This document shows, piece after piece, positions 25,478 through 35,564 of a DNA stretch of 64,000 nt; positions within the stretch are counted from its first letter, which is position 1, and each line of letters opens with the position of its first letter. The translations under genes were made by a program, and so were the position numbers. The notes under the pieces are model-generated. The model was not told where the DNA came from and searched no databases. It saw only the letters and a list, made by a program, of their open reading frames with translations. This stretch comes from Clostridia bacterium (GTDB lineage: Bacteria > Bacillota > Clostridia > Oscillospirales > Acutalibacteraceae), in assembly GCA_017421045.1 (NCBI GenBank), contig JAFQMC010000004.1:31067-95066 (forward strand), written 5' to 3'.

Positions 25478-26458
25478 ATGAACAAACCTTTAGTCAGTAT
25501 AATAACTCCCTGCTACAACGGCGAAAAAACTGCCCACAGAATGATTGAATCTGTGCTTTCACAGACCTACTCCCCCATTGAATACATATTCATAAATGAC
25601 GGCTCAACCGACGGCACCGAAGAGCTCTTCAAATCCTATCTGCCGAAGTTTGAGGAAAAGGGCATCAAAGCCATATACCGCTATCAGGAAAACGCAGGTC
25701 AGTCTGCCGCCGTGAATCAGGGACTAAAGCTCTTCACGGGAGACTATCTGTCTTGGGCTGATGCAGATGATTTTCTGTTTCCCGATTCAGTAGAAAAACG
25801 AGTAAAGTTTTTGGAAGAACACAGAGAGTACGGCTGTGTGCAATCCGATGCATATATGGTCAAGGAAGAGAATCTCGACATACCGTATAAGCGAATCTCC
25901 GAAGGATTTCCCGACTCAGCAAAAGAGGATCAGTTTGAATTGTGCCTTTTAGGAAAATGTTACATCGGCGCAACTCATTGCTTCCTTGTGCGTAGGAGCG
26001 CTTTTATAGATTCAATCCCGACACTGGATATTTATACCGGAAGAAAAGAGCAAAACTGGCAGTTGTTTTTACCGATATACTATAAATACAAACGCTACTT
26101 TATGAACGAGCCTCTATGCAGTTATGTTGTCTCTCCCAATAGTCACTCTCATTCAAAGCTTTCATATGAGAAAGCCATAGAGCGAACAGACGGCTATATT
26201 GACATCCTCTCGCATACTCTGGACAGCATAGACATGCCACAGGATGAACGCAAGAAATACATGGACAAAGTGCTGAATATCTATGCCAGAAAGAAGCTGT
26301 ATCTCGCGGTAGAAACCTCTGACAAAGAGCTTGCCAAGGAACAGCTCCGAATCCTCAAAGACATCGGCGCCGTGAAATTCCGCGACAAATTCGCTGCTGC
26401 CGCAGCTAAAAACAAAGTGATAAAAGCACTTTTTAAATTTGCAAGGAAAGTAATCTGA
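25478..26458 (+). CDS. glycosyltransferase family 2
   Basis: A 326-residue GT-A enzyme with [69 protein letters not shown] (DADD metal site) and a C-terminal helical region rich in Lys/Ala. AAGGGTGATG serves as RBS. It is the last transferase before the dTDP-sugar genes and may use their product as donor; this is only a positional guess. Confidence 0.88.
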   Translation: MNKPLVSIITPCYNGEKTAHRMIESVLSQTYSPIEYIFINDGSTDGTEELFKSYLPKFEEKGIKAIYRYQENAGQSAAVNQGLKLFTGDYLSWADADDFLFPDSVEKRVKFLEEHREYGCVQSDAYMVKEENLDIPYKRISEGFPDSAKEDQFELCLLGKCYIGATHCFLVRRSAFIDSIPTLDIYTGRKEQNWQLFLPIYYKYKRYFMNEPLCSYVVSPNSHSHSKLSYEKAIERTDGYIDILSHTLDSIDMPQDERKKYMDKVLNIYARKKLYLAVETSDKELAKEQLRILKDIGAVKFRDKFAAAAAKNKVIKALFKFARKVI

Positions 26459-26495
26459 ATACACCGTTCAGATTCACATACAAGGAGTGAAGATA

Positions 26496-27380
26496 ATGAA
26501 AGGTATAATTCTCGCCGGCGGTGCCGGAACAAGACTTTACCCTCTGACACAGGTCACCTCCAAACAGCTTCTGCCTGTTTACGACAAGCCCATGATTTTT
26601 TATCCACTGTCAACTCTGATGCTGGCAGGAATCAGAGATATCCTCATCATATCCACTCCCGAGGATACTCCCAACTTTGAGAGACTTCTCGGCGACGGCT
26701 CCCGCTACGGCATCAACCTTTCCTACAAGGTTCAGCCCTCACCCGACGGACTTGCTCAGGCATTTATTCTGGGTGAAGAGTTTATCGGCGACGACTGCTG
26801 TGCTATGATACTCGGCGACAATATCTTCTACGGAAACGGTCTGTCAAAGATTCTCAAAACCGCAAAGCGTGATGCCGAAAACGGCAAGGCTACAATCTTC
26901 GGCTACTACGTCAACGACCCCGAGCGTTTCGGAATCGTTGAGTTTGACAGTGAGGGGAGAGTCCTCTCTGTTGAGGAAAAGCCTCAGAATCCCAAGTCAA
27001 ACTACTGCATCACGGGTCTTTACTTCTACGACAACCGCGTTTCGGAAATGGCGAAGAAAATAAAACCCTCAGCACGAGGGGAGCTTGAAATCACCGACAT
27101 TAACCGCATGTATTTGGAATGTGAAAACCTGAACGTCCAGATTATGGGCAGAGGCTATGCATGGCTTGACACAGGCACCATGGACTCTCTCATCGACGCT
27201 TCCAACTTCGTTCAGATAACCGAGACAAGACAGTCTCTGATGATATCCGTTCCTGAAGAAATAGCCTATGTAAACGGATGGATAAACACCGAAGAGTTGC
27301 TTAAAGCCGCCGAAATGTACGGCAAAAGCCCCTACGGCGACTATCTCAAAAGAGTTGCTCAACATAAATACAGATATTGA
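26496..27380 (+). CDS. rfbA: glucose-1-phosphate thymidylyltransferase
   Basis: 294 residues from the ATG at 26496 (AAGGAG 8 bases upstream; an in-frame GTG at 26487 overlaps that RBS and is rejected). The signature [37 protein letters not shown] and [18 protein letters not shown] and [12 protein letters not shown] identify RmlA. It makes dTDP-glucose from glucose-1-P and dTTP, the first step of the dTDP-deoxysugar pathway. It is followed by rfbC and rfbB. Confidence 0.97.
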   Translation: MKGIILAGGAGTRLYPLTQVTSKQLLPVYDKPMIFYPLSTLMLAGIRDILIISTPEDTPNFERLLGDGSRYGINLSYKVQPSPDGLAQAFILGEEFIGDDCCAMILGDNIFYGNGLSKILKTAKRDAENGKATIFGYYVNDPERFGIVEFDSEGRVLSVEEKPQNPKSNYCITGLYFYDNRVSEMAKKIKPSARGELEITDINRMYLECENLNVQIMGRGYAWLDTGTMDSLIDASNFVQITETRQSLMISVPEEIAYVNGWINTEELLKAAEMYGKSPYGDYLKRVAQHKYRY

Positions 27381-27401
27381 TTTTTTACACCGAGGTACAC
27401 A

Positions 27402-27956
27402 ATGGGAAATTTCAGCTTTGAGAAAACTCCTATCGACGGAGTCTTTATAATAACCCCTAAGGTGTTCGGGGATAACCGCGGATACTTTATGGAAACCTAC
27501 AAACAGTCGGATTTTGAAGAGGCGGGTATACACTGCAACTTCATTCAGGACAACCAGTCAAAGTCCCGCAGGGGCGTGCTCCGAGGTCTGCATTTTCAGA
27601 AGCAGTATCCTCAGGCAAAGCTTGTGCGTGTCATCAAAGGCGAGGTCTACGACGTGGCTGTTGACCTGAGAAAATCAAGCCCCACCTTCGGAAAACACGT
27701 GGGAGTTCTGCTCTCTGAAGACAACAAAAAGCAGTTCTTCATTCCCCGTGGATTTGCCCACGGCTTCCTGGTGCTTTCCGAGGAAGCAGAGTTCGTCTAT
27801 AAATGCGACAATCTGTATCATCCCGAGGATGAAGGCGGACTTATTTATAACGACAGTGAGGTTGGTATCAACTGGCCCGAAGCAGGAGAAATTCTCCTCA
27901 GCGACAAAGACAGAAACTTTCCCACACTCTCAGAGCTAAATTTTGCTTTTGAATAA
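27402..27956 (+). CDS. rfbC: dTDP-4-dehydrorhamnose 3,5-epimerase
   Basis: 184 residues, the usual RmlC length. The fold's landmarks are PKVFGDNRGYFMETY, FIQDNQSKSRRGVLRGLHFQ with catalytic His64, VRVIKGEVYDVAVDLRKSS, and FFIPRGFAHGFLVLSEEAEFVYKC. It epimerises dTDP-4-keto-6-deoxyglucose at C3 and C5. The following reductase of rhamnose synthesis (rfbD) is not in this window, so the end product is either L-rhamnose, with rfbD elsewhere, or an L-configured amino sugar. Confidence 0.97.
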   Translation: MGNFSFEKTPIDGVFIITPKVFGDNRGYFMETYKQSDFEEAGIHCNFIQDNQSKSRRGVLRGLHFQKQYPQAKLVRVIKGEVYDVAVDLRKSSPTFGKHVGVLLSEDNKKQFFIPRGFAHGFLVLSEEAEFVYKCDNLYHPEDEGGLIYNDSEVGINWPEAGEILLSDKDRNFPTLSELNFAFE

Positions 27957-27983
27957 ACTACAGACCCATCGGAGGTAAAATAT

Positions 27984-29003
27984 ATGAATATTCTTGTAAC
28001 CGGCGGTGCCGGATTTATCGGCGCAAACTTTGTCTACTATGAGCTGAAAAACCATCCCGAGGACCGCATCGTGTGTCTTGACAAGCTCACCTACGCAGGC
28101 AATCTGCAGACCCTTGAAGAAGCGATGAAGAACGATAACTTCCGCTTTGTAAAGGGCGACATTGCAGACCGCGACTGCGTATTCAGACTCTTTGAAGAGG
28201 AGAAGTTTGATATCGTTGTCAACTTCGCCGCAGAAAGCCACGTTGACCGCTCTGTGGAAAATCCCGAGATTTTCCTCAAGACCAACATTCTCGGCACACA
28301 GACTCTGATGGATGCCTGCAGAAAGTACGGCATCAAGAGATACCATCAGGTGTCCACCGACGAGGTTTACGGCGACCTGCCCCTTGACCGTCCCGACCTG
28401 TTCTTCACCGAGGAGACACCTATCCACACCTCTTCTCCCTACAGCGCATCCAAAGCCTCTGCAGATTTGCTGGTGCTTGCATACGCACGAACCTTCAAGC
28501 TTCCCGTGTCCATAACCCGTTGCTCCAACAACTACGGCCCCTATCACTTCCCCGAAAAGCTCATTCCCCTTATGATCTCCCGTGCACTTGCAGACGAGAG
28601 CCTGCCTGTATACGGCAAGGGCGAGAATGTACGCGACTGGCTGTATGTTGAGGATCACTGCTCCGCCATCGACCTTGTTATCCGCAAGGGCCGTGAGGGC
28701 GAGGTATACAACATCGGCGGACACAACGAGCGCACAAATTTAGAGGTTGTCAAGACCATCCTGAAACTCCTCTCAAAACCCGAGAGCCTCATCACCTACG
28801 TTACCGACAGACCCGGTCACGATATGCGCTACGCTATAGACCCCACCAAGATTCACACTGAACTTGGCTGGCTGCCCGAGACCACCTTCGACAAGGGTAT
28901 CGAGCAAACTATCAAGTGGTATCTTGATAATGAAGACTGGTGGAAGAACATCCTTGAAGGCGACTACCAGAACTACTACGAAAGAATGTACAAAAACAGA
29001 TAA
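27984..29003 (+). CDS. rfbB: dTDP-glucose 4,6-dehydratase
   Basis: 339 residues with NAD-binding [11 protein letters not shown], the RmlB-specific [13 protein letters not shown] (catalytic Thr-Asp-Glu), [12 protein letters not shown] (YxxxK) and [18 protein letters not shown]. It converts dTDP-glucose to dTDP-4-keto-6-deoxyglucose. The GGAGG RBS is well spaced. Its product can enter either rhamnose synthesis through rfbC or amination by the neighbouring DegT-type enzymes. Confidence 0.97.
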   Translation: MNILVTGGAGFIGANFVYYELKNHPEDRIVCLDKLTYAGNLQTLEEAMKNDNFRFVKGDIADRDCVFRLFEEEKFDIVVNFAAESHVDRSVENPEIFLKTNILGTQTLMDACRKYGIKRYHQVSTDEVYGDLPLDRPDLFFTEETPIHTSSPYSASKASADLLVLAYARTFKLPVSITRCSNNYGPYHFPEKLIPLMISRALADESLPVYGKGENVRDWLYVEDHCSAIDLVIRKGREGEVYNIGGHNERTNLEVVKTILKLLSKPESLITYVTDRPGHDMRYAIDPTKIHTELGWLPETTFDKGIEQTIKWYLDNEDWWKNILEGDYQNYYERMYKNR

Positions 29004-29036
29004 TTACTTTAAATATTCACTATTGGAGGAATAAAC

Positions 29037-30170
29037 ATGGGAATTCAGTTATTTATGCCTAAATTCGATACAGAGGCTTGTCTTGAACAAATCAGAGAGT
29101 GCCTTGACAAAGGCTGGACGGGTATGGGCTTCAAGACAGTTGAGCTTGAGGAAAAATGGAAGGAATACACAGGACTTCCCAACGCCTACTACCTGAACTC
29201 CTCCACCGCAGGTCTGTATATGGCTTGCGACCTGTTCAGAATGGAGCTTGGCTGGGACGACAATTCTGAGGTAATCACCACCGCCCTGACCTTTATCTCC
29301 ACCAACCACGCAATCATGCAGGCAGGACTGAAGCCTGTATTCGCAGATGTAGACGACACCCTCTGCCTCGACCCTGAATCAGTCAGAGAGAAAATAACCG
29401 AGAACACCAAGGCAATTATGTACGTTGGTATGGGCGGAAACGCAGGCCACTACTACGAGATTGTGAAAATCTGCAAAGAACACGGATTGGTGCTGATTCT
29501 GGATGCTGCTCATATGGCAGGTGCCAGAGTGAACGGCGAAATCCCCGGCAAAGAAGCCGACGTTGTAGTCTACTCCTTCCAGGCGGTCAAGAACCTCCCC
29601 ACTGCAGACAGCGGTATGATCTGCTTCAAAGAAAAGCGTTTTGACGACATTGCAAGAAAGTTTGCATGGCTCGGCATAAACAAGGACACCTATGCCAGAA
29701 CAAGCGCAGGCGGTAACTACAAATGGAAGTATGATGTTGAGTATGTAGGTCACAAGTACCACGGCAACTCCGTCATTGCTTCTATCGCACTGGTACAGCT
29801 GGATCATCTGGACGAGGACAACGCGTTCCGCAACAGAGTTGCTCAGATGTACACCGAGGGCTTTGCTCCCTACAGTGACAAAATCGGACTTGTCACTATC
29901 CCCGAAAACTGTCAGACAAGCCGTCATCTCTTCCAGATTATCGTGGAGAACCGCGACGAGCTTCTTACCTATCTCAACAGCAAAGACATCTTCCCCGGTG
30001 TTCACTACATCGACAACACCAACTACCGTATGTATGATTACGCCAAGGGCACCTGCCCCAAAGCAGAGTACTACAGCGAGCATATTCTCTCCCTGCCTCT
30101 GCACCTGAGACTTTCAGACGAAGATGTCCAGACCGTGATTGATGCGGTTGTTGAGTTTGTTACAAGATGA
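29037..30170 (+). CDS. DegT/DnrJ/EryC1-family sugar aminotransferase (second in locus)
   Basis: 377 residues with PLP Lys185 in VVYSFQAVKNLPTADSG, cofactor aspartate in LILDAAHMAG, and ALTFISTNHAIMQAG. The active-site phrase QAVKNLPTADSG deviates from the TKxxxxGEGG form of the other two aminotransferases in this window, so it is a different sub-family with probably a different keto sugar. GGAGG RBS. Its stop overlaps the next start (ATGA). Confidence 0.88.
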   Translation: MGIQLFMPKFDTEACLEQIRECLDKGWTGMGFKTVELEEKWKEYTGLPNAYYLNSSTAGLYMACDLFRMELGWDDNSEVITTALTFISTNHAIMQAGLKPVFADVDDTLCLDPESVREKITENTKAIMYVGMGGNAGHYYEIVKICKEHGLVLILDAAHMAGARVNGEIPGKEADVVVYSFQAVKNLPTADSGMICFKEKRFDDIARKFAWLGINKDTYARTSAGGNYKWKYDVEYVGHKYHGNSVIASIALVQLDHLDEDNAFRNRVAQMYTEGFAPYSDKIGLVTIPENCQTSRHLFQIIVENRDELLTYLNSKDIFPGVHYIDNTNYRMYDYAKGTCPKAEYYSEHILSLPLHLRLSDEDVQTVIDAVVEFVTR

Positions 30171-31033
30171 CAAACACACAAAAAAACAACCCCCACAGAA
30201 AAAAACACACCCTTCGCAACGGCCTGCTGATTGTTCTGGCCGTTGTGCTGTTTGCAGGAATCTGCTTGGAGCTTTACCACAGCAACCGCACTATCTCAAC
30301 CACCTGCTACACCATGGAAAGCGATAAGCTTGAGGGTAACTTCCGCATAGCGGTAGTCTCTGACCTGCACGGCAAGAAGTTTAAAGGTAACAACGAATAC
30401 CTTTATCGGAAAATCCGTGATGAAAACCCTGACGTTATCCTTACAGTAGGGGACATTATCTCCCGCAACAGCCTGAAGGATTCCGACATGGAATATCTCT
30501 CGGAGGTTCTCCAGAATCTCTGCGACATCGCTCCCGTGTACTTTTCTCTTGGAAATCACGAGCGCAGTAACGACAGGTTTGACGACATCATAGATACCGT
30601 CAACGCTTCCGACGCAACCTTGCTCGAAAAAGAATACACCGAACTCTTCACAAACGCAGGAAAAGTGCGCATCGGCGGTCTCAGCTACTATCGCAGATGG
30701 GACGAAGAAGCAAACACCTTTGTTTCAGATTTTGCGAATACGGAGGAAGCGTTCACCCTGCTTTTGTGCCACAATCCCGAGTTCTATTTATGGGGAATCA
30801 GGAACTATTCTCTTGACCTTACGGTAAGCGGTCACACCCACGGAGGAATGATCCGCCTGCCCTTTCGGGGTGCTCTCTATGCCCCCGAGCAAGGGTGGTT
30901 CCCTGAATACGACAAAGGCTTATTCCATATGGAAAACGGCGCCCTCGCCGTATCGGCAGGACTTGGCTCCTCCCCTGAATTTATCCCAAGAATCAACAAC
31001 CAACCTGAAATTCTCATAATCGATGTGACCTGA
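30167..31033 (+). CDS. membrane-anchored calcineurin-like metallophosphoesterase
   Basis: The 288-residue protein has an N-terminal transmembrane helix (about 18-37) after a basic stretch, placing the catalytic domain outside. Metal ligands appear in the normal order: VVSDLHG (Asp66, His68), TVGDII, SLGNHE, LLLCHNPE and SGHTHGGM. It resembles YkuE/YpbG-type phosphoesterases. ATGA overlap with the aminotransferase upstream means translational coupling. Possible work: releasing phosphate from a lipid carrier or phosphorylated glycan; not proven. Confidence 0.85.
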   Translation: MTNTQKNNPHRKKHTLRNGLLIVLAVVLFAGICLELYHSNRTISTTCYTMESDKLEGNFRIAVVSDLHGKKFKGNNEYLYRKIRDENPDVILTVGDIISRNSLKDSDMEYLSEVLQNLCDIAPVYFSLGNHERSNDRFDDIIDTVNASDATLLEKEYTELFTNAGKVRIGGLSYYRRWDEEANTFVSDFANTEEAFTLLLCHNPEFYLWGIRNYSLDLTVSGHTHGGMIRLPFRGALYAPEQGWFPEYDKGLFHMENGALAVSAGLGSSPEFIPRINNQPEILIIDVT

Positions 31034-31546
31034 ATGGACAACAGACCTCTTGAAATCGAATACAAATTCCTCATCCGTTTCCCGGATATAGCAAAGCTCC
31101 GCACTCAGCCCAGATACCGACGCGAAGAACTCCGTCAGCTTTATCTCCGCTTGCCTGACGGCACCGACTGCCGTATCCGCTCGCACAAGAACAGCGACGG
31201 CACACGGTTTGTCAAAACCTTCAAGCAAAGTATCACGGGTATGACACGGATAGAAATCGAGTCAGAAATCACCGAGGAGGAGTTTCTGAGTCTCTCACAA
31301 TATGCGAAGAAAAACCGCAACCCCATAGAGAAGACCCGACACAGCTTTGAGCTTTTCGGCTTCACCTATGAGGTAGACGTGTTCCCATTCTGGCAGGACA
31401 GGGCCTTTCTGGAAATCGAGGTAGACTCCGAGGACACTCACCCTCCCATCCCCGATTTCATTCAGGTGATAAAGGACATCAGCAGTGATATGCGATACCG
31501 CAACTCTGCCCTTGCCAAAGAGGTTATCACCGAACCTCTCAGCTAA
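31034..31546 (+). CDS. CYTH-domain protein (triphosphate tunnel metalloenzyme family)
   Basis: 170 residues with the CYTH hallmark ExExK at the N-terminus (Glu7, Glu9, Lys11 in LEIEYKF), then YLRLPDGTDCRIRSH, FVKTFKQS, RIEIESEITEEEF, EVDVFPFW and FLEIEVDSED, the alternating charged strands of the tunnel fold. Relatives hydrolyse inorganic triphosphate or thiamine triphosphate. The ATG follows the stop of the phosphoesterase after one base with no RBS of its own, so it is translated by coupling. It is the last gene of the plus-strand locus. Confidence 0.85.
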   Translation: MDNRPLEIEYKFLIRFPDIAKLRTQPRYRREELRQLYLRLPDGTDCRIRSHKNSDGTRFVKTFKQSITGMTRIEIESEITEEEFLSLSQYAKKNRNPIEKTRHSFELFGFTYEVDVFPFWQDRAFLEIEVDSEDTHPPIPDFIQVIKDISSDMRYRNSALAKEVITEPLS

Positions 31547-31565
31547 GACATCAACAAAACACACA

Positions 31566-31601
31566 AAACGCTCCGCAGTTTTCATTCTCTGCGGAGCGTT
31601 T
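31566..31601. terminator. bidirectional terminator between the two convergent polysaccharide loci
   Basis: A perfect 13-bp inverted repeat, arms 31566-31578 and 31589-31601, with a 10-base loop. TTTTTA follows on the plus strand, and a shorter T run is formed on the minus strand by AAAA on the left flank. It ends both long operons. Confidence 0.9.
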
Positions 31602-31632
31602 TTATATATGTTTATCTCTATTTACTTATTTT

Positions 31633-32820
31633 TCAGTGTCCCGAGCCGATAGACTCTAAGAACTTCTGCTTCGTTGAAGCGCTGTCTGTGTCAAGCTCTG
31701 CGATCTCTTTCACACGGCTGAGCTTCTTGCCTGAGATGACACTGAATATGTGCCTTAGCCAGGCTATGGGAATAAGCAAAGGCTTGCCCTCAAACTTTGG
31801 ATAGAGTCTGTATAGCTCGTACTTCGGCGGAAATACACGGCTGAGCAAAAGCCTCATGCGAGCACCTTTCCTGCCCTGAGACATTCGTGCATGCAGGGCT
31901 GTGGAGATGTTGCTTGTGTGCCCTAACTCGCCGAAGATTCCCCCTGAAAGAGTAAAGTCACACACCCGCCTGTATAAATCCTCGGGCAAGTCCTCCACCC
32001 AATTCGGCACATTGAGCGAAAACCATCTGTCGCAAAGATAAAGCACGGTGTTGAGAAATTTGTCAAGACCGCAGCTTCGAAGAATCCGTCTGACATTCTC
32101 AAAGTCTATCTCATCCCTGTGCGCCTTAATATACAGGGCAATATCCAGATACATCCTGATACCTGCACCGCCGCCGTACACATGCTTTTCGATATGAGAG
32201 ATAAGATAGCAAAGATGGAACTCATGCTCAAACATCTTAGAGCCATCATTGCCGAAGGCAACTGTATGCCCCCAGATATCATCAAAGAACTCCTGTCCCT
32301 TTATCAGGGATACGTTAAGTGCAGTATGAAACTCGTAGTGTTCTCTGCCCTTTTTGTAGGCATTGACCACGCCCTCATCTGCAACGGAGTGGCTGAATCC
32401 CATATTTTTTAGCATTTCGCGAACGGGTTCTTCGTCCTCCTTGTGCACAATTATGTCCACATCGCCGAAGGTGCGAAGCTCCGACACAGGGTAGCAACTG
32501 CTCACCGTGAGACCTTTGAAGAGAATGTGCTCAATGCCTTCTGAGCTGAGCTTCCTGCACAGCGAAATCGCCGCCGTCTCTCTGTTAATCATCTGCATAA
32601 CGGTGCGGTCATAAGCCTTTGACAGCTCTGCCCGGGTGCTATCCGAAAACTTGTGTCCCAGAGTATTTGCCATATGCCAGACGATGCCCTGCACGCTGTG
32701 ACGCTTTGCAAGGGCCAGAAGCTCCCCTTCGTCCACACCTGTTGTATTCAGTTTTACTTCCTTACTGCCCGTGACAAATCCGCGAAGCAGTTCAATAAAA
32801 TAGGTTTCTGTAATATTCAA
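31633..32820 (-). CDS. uncharacterised nucleotidyltransferase-fold family protein
   Basis: The 395-residue protein holds the nucleotidyltransferase signature HILFKGLTVSSCYP...RTFGDVDIIVH, with Lys102 and the metal-binding Asp120 and Asp122, as in the NTP_transf_5 family often found in capsule and lasso-peptide clusters. The rest is mostly alpha-helical with no membrane segment. It begins with TTG at 32820 behind AGGAGAAGG. It is the last gene of the minus-strand locus. A transfer of a nucleotidyl or phospho-group to a glycan or carrier is possible, but its function is unknown. Confidence 0.75.
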   Translation of the reverse strand: MNITETYFIELLRGFVTGSKEVKLNTTGVDEGELLALAKRHSVQGIVWHMANTLGHKFSDSTRAELSKAYDRTVMQMINRETAAISLCRKLSSEGIEHILFKGLTVSSCYPVSELRTFGDVDIIVHKEDEEPVREMLKNMGFSHSVADEGVVNAYKKGREHYEFHTALNVSLIKGQEFFDDIWGHTVAFGNDGSKMFEHEFHLCYLISHIEKHVYGGGAGIRMYLDIALYIKAHRDEIDFENVRRILRSCGLDKFLNTVLYLCDRWFSLNVPNWVEDLPEDLYRRVCDFTLSGGIFGELGHTSNISTALHARMSQGRKGARMRLLLSRVFPPKYELYRLYPKFEGKPLLIPIAWLRHIFSVISGKKLSRVKEIAELDTDSASTKQKFLESIGSGH

Positions 32821-32831
32821 TATACCTTCTC

Positions 32832-34358
32832 CTATTCATTAACTGAGGTTTTTCTTCTTCTGAAGGGTTTTAGCACAAGGGATTTTTCCTCTTTGTTAAG
32901 TCCGAATATCATCAGCGACACCACAAGGGCAACAACAAAAATTCCGCCCTTGATAAAAAGTCCTAAAGTGCTGACGGGAATATACACCACCGCAGGCATT
33001 GCCACAGCTGTTGAAAGTATCAGAGAGGGAAGAATCCCCTTGAATACCCCTGAAAACAGCTTAAACATCTTGATTCCGATGACCTTGCTATAGTAGATAT
33101 TCATAATGATAAGCGGACCGACTACAGTTGCTATTGCGGTGCCCACAGGAGCGCCTATCTCGCCGAAGAAATGCACCAGTACGACACTGATGATTATATT
33201 CGCCGCCGCCACGCAAGTCAGCACCACAGACCGCACCAGTCGCTTCTGCAGTGCATCCAGCACAGACTCTGCCACTGCGATTGTGTATACAAGAAACATG
33301 GGAATCATTATTATCACAGCAATGGTAAAAGCGCTTTCGTAGCCCTCTCCCATCCACATACGGATGAAATCCCGGCCACACACAAGAAAGCCGAAGAGTA
33401 TGGCACCCGACACAAGGGTCTGAACACGGCTGGGAGCTATCATCTCACGGGTTATTTCTTCTCCCGAGGAGTGGCCTGAAGCCACCATCTTCGTGAATTT
33501 GGGAAGATATATGGCAACTGCCGCGGTTGACAAAGACGTAAACACGGAGAATATCTGCATGGCAACCGAATACTGGGTGACGCTTTCGGGGCTTACCATA
33601 ATTCCCAGAATGGTTGTGTCAACTCTGGTGTTGACCTGATTTACCACCGCCTGCAACATCATTGCAAGCGAAAATACCGCCGAGGAGGTAAAGATCTCCC
33701 TGTCGAATTTATAGAGCTTGGGTGTTGCCTGAAGCCTCACAAAAGCATAGAACATATACAGCACCGTAAATGCCACAGACAAAAACAGATCCACCAGTAC
33801 AATGATAACCGAATCCGCTCTGAACTGAAACAGTATAATAAGCAACGCTGCCTTGGTGAGGATTTTGCCAATGTTCCAGAGATGATTGAACGCAAACTTT
33901 TCGTAGGCATTGACTATGCCCTGAAAAGCCTGCCCCACCAGTGTTACTATAAGATTGATAACGATAATCAGATAAAGCAGTTTTGCCTTTTCAATCTGAG
34001 ATGCGCTGAGGGAGCTTGCATAGATATCGTCTATGAAAATATACAGCACCCCTGCAAGAATTGCAATAATGAGCGCCAGTCCTGCGGTTATGATAAGGCA
34101 CATGGCGATGAAGTTTCTCTCGCCCTTTTTGTCCTTTTTGCCAAGATACAGCGACACGTAACGGGTCATAACCGTGCCCGTGCCAAAGTTCATCAGCATC
34201 AGATATCCCGCAAAGGATGCCATCATCTGATAAACTCCGTACTCTGCATCGCCAAGGGATTTTATGAGAAAAGGAGTGAGAAAAATATTAACTGCCACCA
34301 ACAGCAAATTACCGCCGTAGGACAGCACCATTCCGATTTTTCGCTGAGATTTTGCCAT
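32832..34358 (-). CDS. polysaccharide flippase, MOP/PST family (second Wzx)
   Basis: 508 residues, strongly hydrophobic with 12-14 predicted membrane helices. Opening GMVLSYGGNLLLVAVNIFLTPFLIKSLGDAEYGVYQM and NFGTGTVMTRYVSLYLGKKDKKGERNFIAMCL are typical of the MATE-like polysaccharide transporters. AGGAG RBS. It is distinct from the flippase at 20770 and would export the lipid-linked repeat of the minus-strand locus. Confidence 0.9.
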   Translation of the reverse strand: MAKSQRKIGMVLSYGGNLLLVAVNIFLTPFLIKSLGDAEYGVYQMMASFAGYLMLMNFGTGTVMTRYVSLYLGKKDKKGERNFIAMCLIITAGLALIIAILAGVLYIFIDDIYASSLSASQIEKAKLLYLIIVINLIVTLVGQAFQGIVNAYEKFAFNHLWNIGKILTKAALLIILFQFRADSVIIVLVDLFLSVAFTVLYMFYAFVRLQATPKLYKFDREIFTSSAVFSLAMMLQAVVNQVNTRVDTTILGIMVSPESVTQYSVAMQIFSVFTSLSTAAVAIYLPKFTKMVASGHSSGEEITREMIAPSRVQTLVSGAILFGFLVCGRDFIRMWMGEGYESAFTIAVIIMIPMFLVYTIAVAESVLDALQKRLVRSVVLTCVAAANIIISVVLVHFFGEIGAPVGTAIATVVGPLIIMNIYYSKVIGIKMFKLFSGVFKGILPSLILSTAVAMPAVVYIPVSTLGLFIKGGIFVVALVVSLMIFGLNKEEKSLVLKPFRRRKTSVNE

Positions 34359-34409
34359 TTTATCTCCTATAAGCTTTAGAAAATTCCGAAGGAAGAGCTT
34401 CAGAATAGA

Positions 34410-35564
34410 TTATGGTTTATACCAGTTGTTTTTTATAATCGGCGCCTTTGACATAGGACCTGATTCATAAGATGGTTTTTTCCCGTCGGGAGAACTCACA
34501 AACTCCATAAACCTCTGTGCCGCCAAATCTGCACTGTACTCATGCTGTATGGTCTCAATGGCTTTTCTGCCGAGAGTTTCCCTCAAAGGCTTGTCTTCTA
34601 TGAGCTTTCGCAATTTGTGTGCAAGGTCGTTCATATCTCCGAATTTATATATGAGTCCGTTGTCGCCGTCTGTGATGAGATAGGGCACACAGCCTGCAGC
34701 ACTGCTTGCAAGGACGGCACAGCCTGTGCTCATTGCTTCGTTCACAACAGCACCCCAACCCTCGTAGAAGTTGCTGGTCATCAGGAATATGTCCGCCTGC
34801 CTCATATGCTCTGCCACATCAGAAGGAGGCATCGAGCCGAGAAAATGCACTCTGTCTTCAAGCTCTGCGCTCTTCACAAGCTCCCGAAGGTTCTGCTCCT
34901 GCTCACCTGCGCCGATAATATCAAGGTCAAAGTCCACCTTCTGAGCCTTGAGTAACCTTGCCGCTTCTATGGCATGGCAGGTACATTTCCAGTCGAGCAT
35001 CCTGCCTGCCCAGAGAAGTTTTGCGGTTTGGTTTTTTCTCTTGGGATAATCTTCGTACTTATTTACAACAGGGAAATATCCCCATCTAAAACACTTGTCG
35101 CCGTCAAATCCGCAGAGAGTCAGCTCCCACGACACAAAGCCTCCTGCGCAAAGCACATACAAAGGCTTGTCCTTGTATTTAATAATTCTGCTGACTACTT
35201 TCTTTCTTGTTTGGGGAATGAACCTGCGCCAGACACCTTTCTTGAAGAATCTCTCCGTATACAGAAATGCGGGTTTTCCAAGATTCATTCTGTACTCTAT
35301 GTATTCATCAGGGCAGGAGCCGAAGATAACTATGTGGCTTCTGCAAAGGAGGTCATACACCTTGGTATGGTCATCCTCGCTATATGCACACACCACGAAG
35401 TCGTGCTTGCTGTCGCCGCTTTCATAGCCCAGCTTCGCTCTGTCATCGGGCATTTCATCGGTAGCAATAAAATAGAATTCGTCACATCTTTTTTTGAGTT
35501 CTTCACACAGAGAGAGCTGATGATGATTAAGATAACAGGACACAAAGGTAACTATCATATTCAT
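34410..35564 (-). CDS. glycosyltransferase family 4
   Basis: 384 residues from the ATG at 35564, chosen because GAGGGG lies 7 bases upstream and because it overlaps the stop of the polymerase gene by ATGA; a longer frame upstream would lie over that gene. GT4 features are LWAGRMLDWKCTCHAIEAARLL, the EX7E motif in NFYEGWGAVVNEAMSTGCAVLASSAAG, and DGDNGLIYKFGDMNDLAHKL. It retains a GT-B two-domain layout. It adds one sugar of the second glycan. Confidence 0.9.
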   Translation of the reverse strand: MNMIVTFVSCYLNHHQLSLCEELKKRCDEFYFIATDEMPDDRAKLGYESGDSKHDFVVCAYSEDDHTKVYDLLCRSHIVIFGSCPDEYIEYRMNLGKPAFLYTERFFKKGVWRRFIPQTRKKVVSRIIKYKDKPLYVLCAGGFVSWELTLCGFDGDKCFRWGYFPVVNKYEDYPKRKNQTAKLLWAGRMLDWKCTCHAIEAARLLKAQKVDFDLDIIGAGEQEQNLRELVKSAELEDRVHFLGSMPPSDVAEHMRQADIFLMTSNFYEGWGAVVNEAMSTGCAVLASSAAGCVPYLITDGDNGLIYKFGDMNDLAHKLRKLIEDKPLRETLGRKAIETIQHEYSADLAAQRFMEFVSSPDGKKPSYESGPMSKAPIIKNNWYKP

